Source of the DNA: Pseudomonadota bacterium
GTDB taxonomy: Bacteria > Pseudomonadota > Alphaproteobacteria > Rhizobiales > Beijerinckiaceae
Assembly: GCA_021780015.1 (NCBI GenBank)
Contig: JAJXZN010000279.1
Span: 1-12,262 of the forward strand
Length of the DNA stretch: 12,262 bases
Direction: 5' to 3'
The position numbers and the translations under genes are program-made. A model generated the notes under the pieces. The model was not told the origin of the DNA, did not search any database, and saw only the letters and a list, made by a program, of their open reading frames with translations. Numbering within the stretch: position 1 is the first letter of the stretch; each line of letters begins with the position of its first letter. Shown here piece by piece: positions 1 through 6,154 of the stretch.

Positions 1-425
1 GGCTTCTTGCTTGCCGAGCAGACGGGATGCAGCGTCTTGTCGAACTGGAAGGGCCGGAGGCGGACGAAGACATATTTGACGGGCTCGATGTCGGCTTTCT
101 CGGCCGCTTCGACATCGGCCGAAAGCGCCGCCGTCAGAGGCAGGGCTTTGGCGTTGAAGCGCGGCCCGAAGATCGTCGCGAAGAGAAAGACGTTGCGCGT
201 TGCGGCGTCAGCCTGCGCCCTGGCAACCGCGGCAGCGGTGCGGTGCGCCTGGATCCGATGCAGCTCCGCAAGGTCGGCTTTCTGGACCGCGCTGCCATCT
301 TTGGGGGCCGCCGGCAGCATATCGGCCGCATGAATGGCCGACGGCGGGACAAAAACCGTCTGCGCCGCGAGGGGCCCGGACAGAAACATCAGAATCGATG
401 CGGCAAAGATCAATCCGCGATCCAC
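1..425 (-). CDS. Class A (PAP2-type) acid phosphatase, N-terminal part
   Basis: This is the first 141 codons of a gene that continues past the left edge. It reads from a GTG at 425-423, preceded by GGAG at a spacing of 6, and starts 2 bases after the ymdB stop codon, so it is probably the last visible gene of that operon. The N-terminus looks like a signal peptide: a short charged start, a hydrophobic stretch (LIFAASILMFLSG) and an AxA-like site before QTVFVPP, so the product should be exported. Near residues 121-129 KYVFVRLRP fits the first PAP2 phosphatase signature, K-X6-RP, followed by a Cys (LHPVC) as in PhoN-type enzymes. The later PSGH and SRxxxxxH motifs would lie outside the window. 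Seen: signal peptide and first motif. Known: class A enzymes are periplasmic non-specific phosphomonoesterases of about 250 residues. Substrate is unknown. Confidence 0.72.
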   Translation of the reverse strand, partial: MDRGLIFAASILMFLSGPLAAQTVFVPPSAIHAADMLPAAPKDGSAVQKADLAELHRIQAHRTAAAVARAQADAATRNVFLFATIFGPRFNAKALPLTAALSADVEAAEKADIEPVKYVFVRLRPFQFDKTLHPVCSASKK

Positions 426-427
426 AC

Positions 428-1246
428 TCAACTCCAAAAATCGGGCTTGGCCTGCGAGAGCCGGCCCCCCATCCGCACCGGCGCAATCTTGATCGCATGG
501 CCTTGCGCATCGGTTTCGACGGCGAGGCCGCAAAGCGTCGCGCCGCCGGCGGCAGGCTCCAGCCGATTGCCCGGCACCTTGCTGACGAAACGGCGCAGCG
601 GCTCCTCCTTTTCCATTCCGATGACCGAATCGTAATCGCCGGTCATGCCCGCATCGCTCTGATAGGCGGTGCCCTGCGGCAGGATCTGATGATCCGCCGT
701 CGGCACATGGGTATGGGTGCCGACGACGAGCGAGACGCGACCGTCCATGAAATGCGCGAAAGCCTGTTTCTCGCTGGTTGCCTCGGCATGAAAATCGATG
801 ACGGCTGCATCGCAGGCTTCGCCGAGCGGACAGGCTGCGATCTCGCGCGCCCCGACCGCGAACGGATCGTCGAGTGCGTCCATGAACAGCCGGCCCATGA
901 GATTGACGACCAGCACGCGCGCCCCGGCCGCGGTTTCGATCAGCGTCGCGCCGCGCCCCGGCGTGCCGGCAGGAAAATTCGCCGGGCGCACCAAGCGCGG
1001 CTGAAATTCGATGAAGCTCAAAGCTTCACGCTGGTCGAAAGCGTGATTGCCAAGCGTGACGCAATCGGCGCCGGCAGCGAGAAAATCGCCGAGGATCGCT
1101 TCGGTGATGCCGAAACCGCCGGCGGCGTTCTCGCCATTGACGATGACGCAATCGAGCTGCCAGGCGCGGCGCAAGGCAGGCAGAGTCTCGGTGAGCACGA
1201 GGCGGCCGGCACGGCCGACGACATCGCCGATGAAGAGGAGCCGCAT
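428..1246 (-). CDS. ymdB: YmdB-type (TIGR00282) metallophosphoesterase
   Basis: A 272-residue calcineurin-like phosphoesterase of the TIGR00282/YmdB family, which hydrolyses 2',3'-cyclic nucleotides in characterised members and uses two metal ions. All expected metal ligands are visible: D8 (LLFIGDVVGRAG), E39 and N40 (NGENAAGG), N67 and H68 (LGNHAFD), H153 (DFHAE), and H178 and H180 (GTHTHVPTAD). The conserved YQSDAGMTGDYDSVIGM block follows at about 195-211. Length is normal and there is no signal peptide, so it is cytoplasmic. The ATG has AGGA about 7 bases upstream. The gene lies 36 bases after the DUF486 gene and just before the acid phosphatase, as part of a same-strand run with the folate cyclo-ligase gene. 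Family assignment is secure; the physiological substrate in this organism is not known. Confidence 0.93.
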   Translation of the reverse strand: MRLLFIGDVVGRAGRLVLTETLPALRRAWQLDCVIVNGENAAGGFGITEAILGDFLAAGADCVTLGNHAFDQREALSFIEFQPRLVRPANFPAGTPGRGATLIETAAGARVLVVNLMGRLFMDALDDPFAVGAREIAACPLGEACDAAVIDFHAEATSEKQAFAHFMDGRVSLVVGTHTHVPTADHQILPQGTAYQSDAGMTGDYDSVIGMEKEEPLRRFVSKVPGNRLEPAAGGATLCGLAVETDAQGHAIKIAPVRMGGRLSQAKPDFWS

Positions 1247-1282
1247 ACGAAATTCCTGCTATCGGCGCAGCATAAAGCCCGG

Positions 1283-1654
1283 CTAGCCGAAATGCCACCC
1301 GTCGAACGGGCCCTTGAAGACGAAGAAGGCACCCAGCGCGATGAGACCAAAGCCGATCAGATGATTGAAGGTCAGACGCTGATCGAGATAGAGCACCGAA
1401 AAGACCGCGAACACGGTCAGTGTTATGACTTCCTGCATCGCTTTGAGTTCGGCACCGTCGTAGACCGCGCTGCCGTAGCGATTGGCCGGCACGGCGAAGC
1501 AATATTCGACGAACGCGATCATCCAGCTCAGAATGATGACGAGCCAGAGCGGCTTGTCCTTGAACTTCAGATGCCCGTACCAGGCGAAGGTCATAAAGAT
1601 ATTCGAGCAGATCAGCAGAAGAATCGGCAGCAGACGCGGCGGGATGTTGAGCAT
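1283..1654 (-). CDS. DUF486 / DMT-family small membrane protein
   Basis: A 123-residue very hydrophobic protein with four predicted membrane segments (roughly residues 4-22, 29-49, 68-88 and 96-114), matching the DUF486 family of small drug/metabolite transporter-like proteins in length and in motifs such as NIFMTFAWYGHLK and the C-terminal GFGLIALGAFFVFKG. I chose the ATG at 1654 because GGAAAG lies about 6 bases before it; a TTG at 1675 would add seven residues (LPYGKSF) but has no clear ribosome site. It begins 24 bases after the cyclo-ligase stop and ends 36 bases before ymdB, so it is probably co-transcribed with both. The transported compound, if any, is unknown, and nothing in the context points clearly to one. 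Confidence 0.82.
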   Translation of the reverse strand: MLNIPPRLLPILLLICSNIFMTFAWYGHLKFKDKPLWLVIILSWMIAFVEYCFAVPANRYGSAVYDGAELKAMQEVITLTVFAVFSVLYLDQRLTFNHLIGFGLIALGAFFVFKGPFDGWHFG

Positions 1655-1678
1655 GAAAGACTTTCCGTATGGCAACAG

Positions 1679-2251
1679 CTAGCCGCAGACGATCCATTCG
1701 CGGTCGGTCAGGACGAAATCGAGCTTTTCGTCATAAGTCTCGGCAGGGACGGCGGCGACTTCCTGCACGGAATAGGCAATGCCGACCGCAACGATTCGTT
1801 GCCTCTGCCGCAGCCGCCTGAGCGTGCGGTCGTAGAAGCCGGCGCCATAACCCAGCCGATTGCCAGCGCGGTCAAAGCCGGCGACCGGCACGAAGAGGAG
1901 ATCGGGAAACACTTCCGGCGCCGGCAGCGGTTCCATAATGCCCCATTTGGCCTCGGCGAGGGGTTCGCCCGACCGCCACAGGCGGAATTCAAGCGGCTTG
2001 CCGAAGCCGCGCATCACCGGCAGCGCCGTGGCGATCTGGCGCGCGGCGAGCCCCGCGAGCAGCGGCAGGGTCGCAACCTCGTCCTTGATCGCCCAGAAGG
2101 CCGAGGCGATCTTAGCGCCCCGTTCGACCGCGAAGGCACTGCCAGCTTCGGCGAGATGCGCGGCAAAGGCCGCGGCCTCGGCCCCGGTGACATGCGTGCG
2201 CCGCGCGAGAGCTTCGGCACGCAAAGCGGCTTTGGGAGACGCGTCGGTCAC
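1679..2251 (-). CDS. ygfA: 5-formyltetrahydrofolate cyclo-ligase
   Basis: A 190-residue enzyme that converts 5-formyltetrahydrofolate to 5,10-methenyltetrahydrofolate using ATP, returning a storage or inhibitory folate to the one-carbon pool. The family signature is clear at residues 118-142: LLFVPVAGFD, then GNRLGYGAGFYDR, the ATP/folate site. The N-terminal helix carries basic residues (KAALRAEALARR) as expected. The start is a GTG at 2251; the reading frame is closed upstream by a TAG at 2321-2323 with no better start in between, and there is no obvious Shine-Dalgarno sequence. It lies immediately downstream of the 6S RNA candidate on the same strand, an arrangement known from Escherichia coli (ssrS-ygfA) and many other proteobacteria, and probably shares its transcript. 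A DUF486 gene follows after 28 bases or less. Confidence 0.94.
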   Translation of the reverse strand: MTDASPKAALRAEALARRTHVTGAEAAAFAAHLAEAGSAFAVERGAKIASAFWAIKDEVATLPLLAGLAARQIATALPVMRGFGKPLEFRLWRSGEPLAEAKWGIMEPLPAPEVFPDLLFVPVAGFDRAGNRLGYGAGFYDRTLRRLRQRQRIVAVGIAYSVQEVAAVPAETYDEKLDFVLTDREWIVCG

Positions 2252-2277
2252 GGCGAGTTCTGGAGATTCAGTGAGGG

Positions 2278-2434
2278 CAAGCGCGGGGCCACGATGGCCG
2301 TGGGATTCGATCCCGGGAACCTACAAAGTAGGTGGGCGCCGTGTGCCCAAGCCCACGGGCAAGGACAGGGACAGCTCCCGTCGAGATCGATAAGGCCCCG
2401 GGGAATATGATCCTCACGCACCCCGCAGCTCCGC
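2278..2434 (-). ncRNA. ssrS: 6S RNA (alphaproteobacterial type)
   Basis: Candidate 6S RNA, the abundant RNA that mimics an open promoter and binds sigma70 RNA polymerase. Seen in the minus strand: GCGGGG at 2425-2420 can pair with CCCCGC at 2288-2283 to form the closing stem; a hairpin GACGGGA/TCCCTGTC lies in the 5' half; a perfect six-base hairpin ACCTAC-TTT-GTAGGT lies in the 3' half, preceded by GGCGCCCACC and followed by CCCGGGATCGAATCC, which matches what I recall of alphaproteobacterial 6S sequences. The site directly before the 5-formyltetrahydrofolate cyclo-ligase gene is the classical ssrS location. The ends are estimated to within about 10 bases; a weak promoter (TGGCAA, 17 bases, TAGATT at 2447-2442) would start transcription near 2434. 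No covariance search was possible. Confidence 0.74.
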
Positions 2435-2462
2435 CGGTCCAATCTAGGGCCGGCGCGCGCGG

Positions 2463-2477
2463 ATTGCCAGAGGCAAT
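2463..2477 (-). terminator. Small inverted repeat after rplT
   Basis: ATTGCC and GGCAAT flank a three-base loop 8 bases downstream of the rplT stop codon. It is followed by GC-rich sequence rather than a T run, so it is not a standard intrinsic terminator. It could protect the 3' end of the ribosomal-protein transcript or be part of a Rho-dependent end. A second imperfect hairpin (GCCGG/CCGGC core) lies at about 2431-2452. Low confidence. Confidence 0.25.
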
Positions 2478-2484
2478 TGGCGGC

Positions 2485-2850
2485 TCAGGCCTGGGCCGGG
2501 AGGGCGGCCTTGGCAGCCTCGACGATCGCCTTGAACGCCGCCGGCTCGCTGATTGCGAGCTCGGAGAGAACCTTGCGGTCGACTTCGATGCCGGCGCGGT
2601 CGAGCCCGTTGATGAAGCGCGAATAGGTCAGGCCGAATTCGCGCACCGCCGCATTGAGACGCTGAATCCACAAAGCGCGAAACTCGCGCTTGCGGACTTT
2701 GCGGTCGCGCGTCGCATATTGCATCGAACGGTCGACGGCCGCCTTGGCGGCGCGGATCGTATTCTTACGGCGGCCGTAGAAACCTTTGGCGGCCTTCAGG
2801 GTCTTCTTATGTTTGGCGTGCGAGGTGACGCCGCGTTTAACGCGAGCCAT
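2485..2850 (-). CDS. rplT: 50S ribosomal protein L20
   Basis: A 121-residue protein matching bL20 end to end: [68 protein letters not shown] and [14 protein letters not shown] sequence near the end. L20 binds 23S rRNA early in large-subunit assembly and in E. coli and Bacillus also represses its own operon by binding a leader that mimics its rRNA site. The ATG is preceded by GGAGA at a spacing of about 7. It lies 52 bases after rpmI and clearly belongs to the same transcript. The usual next genes in many Hyphomicrobiales, pheS and pheT, are not here; the 6S RNA and folate cyclo-ligase follow instead. Confidence 0.98.
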   Translation of the reverse strand: MARVKRGVTSHAKHKKTLKAAKGFYGRRKNTIRAAKAAVDRSMQYATRDRKVRKREFRALWIQRLNAAVREFGLTYSRFINGLDRAGIEVDRKVLSELAISEPAAFKAIVEAAKAALPAQA

Positions 2851-2902
2851 AGAACATCTCCGGAATTCACGAAATCAAGGAAGGGGACATCAGCCAAACG
2901 GT

Positions 2903-3103
2903 CTAATCGTTCGGCAGGAAGAACTTCTTCACGTTGTCGCCGTCGCTCTTGAACAGCACATTGGTGCCGCGCAGATTGCGGATCTGCTTGGTGGTGCGCT
3001 TGATCATGCCGTGGCGCTTGCCGCGATGGGCATAGACCACCTTGCCGGTGCCGGTCAGCTTAAAGCGCTTTTTGGCGCCGGACTTCGTCTTCAACTTGGG
3101 CAT
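2903..3103 (-). CDS. rpmI: 50S ribosomal protein L35
   Basis: A 66-residue basic protein, standard bL35: [40 protein letters not shown] and the end KKFFLPND. It is a component of the large ribosomal subunit. The ATG has GGAGA (3115-3111) 7 bases upstream. It lies between infC and rplT in the conserved order infC-rpmI-rplT, but is separated from infC by 185 bases that can fold into several hairpins and that contain a promoter candidate, so it may have its own regulated leader transcript. Confidence 0.98.
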   Translation of the reverse strand: MPKLKTKSGAKKRFKLTGTGKVVYAHRGKRHGMIKRTTKQIRNLRGTNVLFKSDGDNVKKFFLPND

Positions 3104-3243
3104 TTGCTCGTCTCCGTAGGTCGGCCAGCGCCGGGCGCTGCCGCCAAATTTTTGTTTGAGCGGAAAATTCCCGCTCCCGTTCGTTGCCGAACGAGCCTAA
3201 CGAACCGCCACGGCAGCCCTTTTCAGCCGGGCGGTTCGGGGAA
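3104..3243 (-). promoter_or_regulatory. Structured leader upstream of rpmI-rplT
   Basis: Read on the minus strand, the infC-rpmI spacer contains four hairpins in a row. The first pairs 3238-3230 with 3209-3201 (nine bases, CGAACCGCC with GGCGGTTCG) around an inner CGGC/GCCG stem. The second is a six-base stem CGTTCG/CGAACG closed by a GCAA tetraloop (3193-3178). The third is GAGCGG/CCGCTC (3176-3158). The fourth is CAGCGC-CGG-GCGCTG (3140-3126, given as on the plus strand), ending about 10 bases before the rpmI ribosome binding site. L20 is a known autorepressor of this operon in other bacteria, so an L20-binding leader is the natural hypothesis. None of the hairpins is followed by a T run, so translational rather than attenuation control is more likely. 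Confidence 0.5.
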
Positions 3244-3249
3244 GCGGAG

Positions 3250-3279
3250 CTTATAAGCGCAAAGCTGCGGGAAAGGCAA
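3250..3279 (-). promoter_or_regulatory. Promoter candidate for rpmI-rplT
   Basis: TTGCCT (3279-3274) and TATAAG (3255-3250) are separated by 18 bases, giving 4 of 6 and 5 of 6 matches to the sigma70 consensus. TATAAG lies inside the palindrome GCTTATAAGC. Transcription would start near 3243, about 140 bases before rpmI and directly ahead of the leader hairpins. It lies 10 bases downstream of the infC stop codon. Confidence 0.42.
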
Positions 3280-3288
3280 CCCGGCGCC

Positions 3289-3828
3289 TTATTTCGGCGC
3301 CAGCACCATCACCATCTGGCGGCCTTCCATCGACGGCTCGGCCTCGACCTTGGCGAAGGGCAAGGTCTCGCTGCGCACCCGCTCCAGCAATCGATAGCCG
3401 AGTTCCTGGTGCGCCATCTCGCGGCCGCGAAAGCGCAAAGTGACCTTCACCTTGTCGCCTTCCTCGAAAAAGCGCATCACCGACTTCATCTTGACCTCAT
3501 AATCGTGGTCGTCGATGCCGGGACGCAGCTTGATCTCTTTGATTTCGACCACCTTCTGCTTCTTGCGCGCTTCGGCGGCCTTCTTCTGCTCGAGAAACCG
3601 GAATTTGCCGTAATCGAGAATTTTGCAGACGGGAGGATTGGCGGTCGGCACGATCTCGACAAGGTCCAATCCGGCATCGTCTGCCAATTGCTGCGCCTCA
3701 AGAATAGGAACGATACCGCGGTTATGGCCTTCGGCATCGATAAGCTGGACTTCGCGGGCGCGGATTTCACGGTTCGTGCGAGGCCCGTCCTTTTGCGGGG
3801 CCTGGGTGCTCTTCATGGGACGGCGAAT
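3289..3828 (-). CDS. infC: Translation initiation factor IF-3 (AUU start)
   Basis: A 179-residue IF-3, the factor that binds the 30S subunit, blocks premature 50S joining and checks the start codon and initiator tRNA. The N-domain runs from about [17 protein letters not shown] through LDLVEIVP and [14 protein letters not shown], then a lysine-rich linker ([20 protein letters not shown]) and the C-domain ([49 protein letters not shown]). I place the start at ATT 3828-3826, because relatives begin MRRP and this ATT is followed by codons for RRP, and because AAGGAG lies 9 bases upstream. The first ATG (3816) lies 21 bases from that site. AUU is the start codon of E. coli infC, where it permits IF-3 autoregulation. 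The upstream gene is a glycosyltransferase that ends 190 bases away. Confidence 0.95.
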   Translation of the reverse strand: MRRPMKSTQAPQKDGPRTNREIRAREVQLIDAEGHNRGIVPILEAQQLADDAGLDLVEIVPTANPPVCKILDYGKFRFLEQKKAAEARKKQKVVEIKEIKLRPGIDDHDYEVKMKSVMRFFEEGDKVKVTLRFRGREMAHQELGYRLLERVRSETLPFAKVEAEPSMEGRQMVMVLAPK

Positions 3829-3929
3829 GGGGACAATCTCCTTTTGTGAATGATCGAACCCGGCGCTTGCGGGCGAGAACCATGCAATTCGGTTCGTCAA
3901 CCCACCGCAAACAGACCGGGCCCATAATG

Positions 3930-3958
3930 AAAATCGGCGCAATGCGGCGCGAAGTCAA
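3930..3958 (-). promoter_or_regulatory. Promoter candidate for infC
   Basis: TTGACT (3958-3953) is a 5 of 6 match to a sigma70 -35 box. GATTTT (3935-3930) follows after 17 bases and is a weak -10. The inferred start near 3923 gives infC a leader of about 95 bases. It is the only good -35 box in the 190-base gap before infC. Confidence 0.35.
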
Positions 3959-4018
3959 TGCGCCGCGCGCAAGAACAAGCAAAAGCGGGACGCCGCGTTC
4001 GATCCGCCACAGGCCGGC

Positions 4019-5263
4019 TCATGAGCCGAGCAATTGCGCATAGGCGGCAAGGGTCTCGGCCTGCATGCGGGTGATCGAAAAGCGCGATAGAACGCGGGCG
4101 CGGGCTCTTATCGACAGGTTTTCCCGCGCGCTCGCCCCAAGAGTTAAGACATCGTAAAGCGCCGCTGCCAGAGCCCGCGCATCGCCGGGCGGCACCCGCC
4201 AGCCGGTTCGCGCCCCGAAATCGACCTCCGGCGGGGCGGCGACGACTTCGGCCAAGGCGCCGAGATCGGAGACGACCGCCGGCGTGCCCATCGCCTGCGC
4301 TTCTGCCGCGATGCGGCCAAGGGCCTCCGGCTGCATCGATGGCACCGCGACGACCGAGGCCGCCAGCAACGCCGCCGGCATATCCCCGCAAGGGGCGGTC
4401 CGCACAACTATGCCGGCGAGCCCGGCTTTGGCGATCGCGGCATCGATTTCCTTGATGTCGCCCGCCGGCCCATCCCCCGCGAGGATGAATTTGACCCCGG
4501 TCAATCCTGCCGTGGTCAACAGCCGCGCCGCCTCGATCAGCGCCAATTGGCCTTTGCGGGCCGAAAACCGCCCCGGCAGCAGCACGATGCGTTCATCGAT
4601 CGCAACATTCCAAGCGCGGCGCAGATTGAGCACCCGGCCCCACTCGACCATCGCCGGATCGAACTGGTGCAGATCGATCCCGCGCTCGATGATGTGGGTG
4701 CGCGCCGCGGCATCGGGATAGACGTCGGCGATGTGCCGCGCGGTGAACGCCGAATTGGCGATGATCCGATCGCCTTTGGCCATGACCGCATTGTAATTGC
4801 GCTTGAATGCGCCGGTGCCGGAATAGACGCCATGAAAGGTGGTAACGAACGGCGTGCGCGTGCGCCGTGTCGCCCCATAGGCGACCCAGGCCGGCGCGCG
4901 GGAATGCGCATGCACCAGCGCGACACGCTCGCGCCAGATAAGGTCGGCGAGCTTCGCCTGGTTGAGCGCCATAGCCAGCGGATTGCGGGTCTGCGCCGGA
5001 AATGGCAGCCAGAGGCCGCCCTTGGCCTGCAATTCCGGAACGAGACGGCCGCCGTCGCTGGCGACGAGCGCCCGCGCGCCGACATTGGCGAGCGCCTCGG
5101 CAATCTCGAGGGTTGCGCCGTCGGCCCCGCCGGTCTCGAGCTGCGGCACGATCTGCAGGATCGTCCGGCCGGCGAGCGGATGCGGGCCGCGGCCGGACCA
5201 AGCACCCGCGGGTGCGGCCAGGCCGGTCAGCGAGGCCACGAATCCGGCCCTTGCGGACGCCAT
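4019..5263 (-). CDS. GT4-family glycosyltransferase
   Basis: A 414-residue GT-B retaining glycosyltransferase of family 4, which transfers a sugar from an activated donor, typically to a lipid-linked or polysaccharide acceptor. The N-terminal domain starts at about residue 34 with ILQIVPQLETGGADGATLEI, containing the acceptor/phosphate loop GGAD; VALVHAHSRAPAW and TTFHGVYSG follow. The C-terminal domain has IIERGIDLHQF (about 191-201), the donor-binding LLPGRFSARKGQ (R232, K237) and the EX7E pair E313 and E321 in QPEALGRIAAEAQAMGTP. The first 30 residues are low-complexity and not clearly part of the fold, and the ATG at 5263 lacks a ribosome site; a GTG near 5239 (VASLTG) preceded by AAGGG is an alternative. 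It is transcribed away from the hydrolase gene with only 47 bases between starts. Acceptor unknown; lipopolysaccharide or exopolysaccharide work is inference. Confidence 0.87.
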   Translation of the reverse strand: MASARAGFVASLTGLAAPAGAWSGRGPHPLAGRTILQIVPQLETGGADGATLEIAEALANVGARALVASDGGRLVPELQAKGGLWLPFPAQTRNPLAMALNQAKLADLIWRERVALVHAHSRAPAWVAYGATRRTRTPFVTTFHGVYSGTGAFKRNYNAVMAKGDRIIANSAFTARHIADVYPDAAARTHIIERGIDLHQFDPAMVEWGRVLNLRRAWNVAIDERIVLLPGRFSARKGQLALIEAARLLTTAGLTGVKFILAGDGPAGDIKEIDAAIAKAGLAGIVVRTAPCGDMPAALLAASVVAVPSMQPEALGRIAAEAQAMGTPAVVSDLGALAEVVAAPPEVDFGARTGWRVPPGDARALAAALYDVLTLGASARENLSIRARARVLSRFSITRMQAETLAAYAQLLGS

Positions 5264-5310
5264 CCAATGTTTGGTCTAAGCGCGCGATTCATGCTGCGAG
5301 GATAGAGGCG

Positions 5311-6150
5311 ATGGCGATGCAGAGCCAAACAACGACGGCCGCGGCGACGCTTCGTCCACAATTCCTTGCTGTCGGCGCGCCGGCGCGGCGCATCGCTTTT
5401 CTGCGGCGCCCCGCCGTCAATGCCGCCCTGCCCGGCCTCGTCTGGCTCGGCGGGTTCATGTCCGACATGCGCGCGACCAAGGCGAGCTTTCTCGACGATC
5501 ATGCGGCCAAGACCGGCCGCGGCTTTCTGCGCTTCGATTATTCGGGGCACGGCGAATCGCAGGGACGGTTCGAGGACGGCACGATCGGCGCGTGGCTCGA
5601 GGAATCCCTCGCCGTGATCCGCGCCGAAAGCCGAGGCCCGCAGATCCTCGTCGGTTCGTCGATGGGCGGCTGGCTTGCTCTGCTCTGCGCGCAAGCGCTG
5701 GCGGCCAGCGGCGAGGCCCAGCGGCTCGCCGGCCTGATCCTGATCGCGCCGGCGGCGGACATGACCGAACGGCTGATCTTCGATCAGCTTTCGCCGCAAT
5801 TGCGTCGCGACCTTGAGAAAAACGGCCGCTGCTTTCTGCCTTCGGCCTATTCGGCCTCGCCCTATCCGATCACCCGCACGCTGATCGAAGAGGGACGCAA
5901 ACATCTGATCCTCGACGCCACGGTCCGCACCCATTGCCCCATCCATATCCTGCAAGGCATGAACGATAGCGACGTGCCTTGGACATATGCGACACGGCTC
6001 GTCGAACATCTGGCCGGCGATCCGGTCGTACTCACCTTGGTCAAGGACGCCGAGCATCGCTTCTCACGCCCGTCGGACCTCGCCTTGCTCGCGCAGGCGG
6101 TCGAGAGCCTGATCGAGACGCCGGCCCAGGGCGAGCTGACGTTTGAATAA
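5311..6150 (+). CDS. Alpha/beta hydrolase, ABHD10-like
   Basis: A 279-residue serine hydrolase. The motifs fit the ABHD10-like branch: WLGGFMSDMRATKASFLD, LRFDYSGHGESQGRFEDGTI and the nucleophile elbow VGSSMGGW with Ser117. The likely acid is Asp219 in LQGMNDSDVPW and the likely histidine is His249 in KDAEHRFSRP, so the triad is complete. Mammalian ABHD10 cleaves acyl groups from cysteine (thioesterase) and acyl-glucuronides; the bacterial substrate is not known. No signal peptide. ATG 5311 is chosen because GAGG lies 9 bases upstream; ATG 5317 with a second GAGG is equally possible and changes two residues only. It diverges from the glycosyltransferase gene and ends 4 bases from the stop of the converging TonB-type gene. 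Confidence 0.88.
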   Translation: MAMQSQTTTAAATLRPQFLAVGAPARRIAFLRRPAVNAALPGLVWLGGFMSDMRATKASFLDDHAAKTGRGFLRFDYSGHGESQGRFEDGTIGAWLEESLAVIRAESRGPQILVGSSMGGWLALLCAQALAASGEAQRLAGLILIAPAADMTERLIFDQLSPQLRRDLEKNGRCFLPSAYSASPYPITRTLIEEGRKHLILDATVRTHCPIHILQGMNDSDVPWTYATRLVEHLAGDPVVLTLVKDAEHRFSRPSDLALLAQAVESLIETPAQGELTFE

Positions 6151-6154
6151 AGCG

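Noticed and set aside
200..2410. A 736-codon open frame on the plus strand
   Set aside because: It lies antisense to four well-supported genes (ymdB, DUF486, cyclo-ligase, acid phosphatase) and the 6S RNA; its Arg/Glu/Asp-rich sequence is the usual mirror of GC-rich coding DNA.
4537..5305. Long alternative frames over the glycosyltransferase gene on both strands
   Set aside because: The 414-residue frame has the GT4 motifs in the right order; the others are Arg/Ser/Pro-rich shadows.
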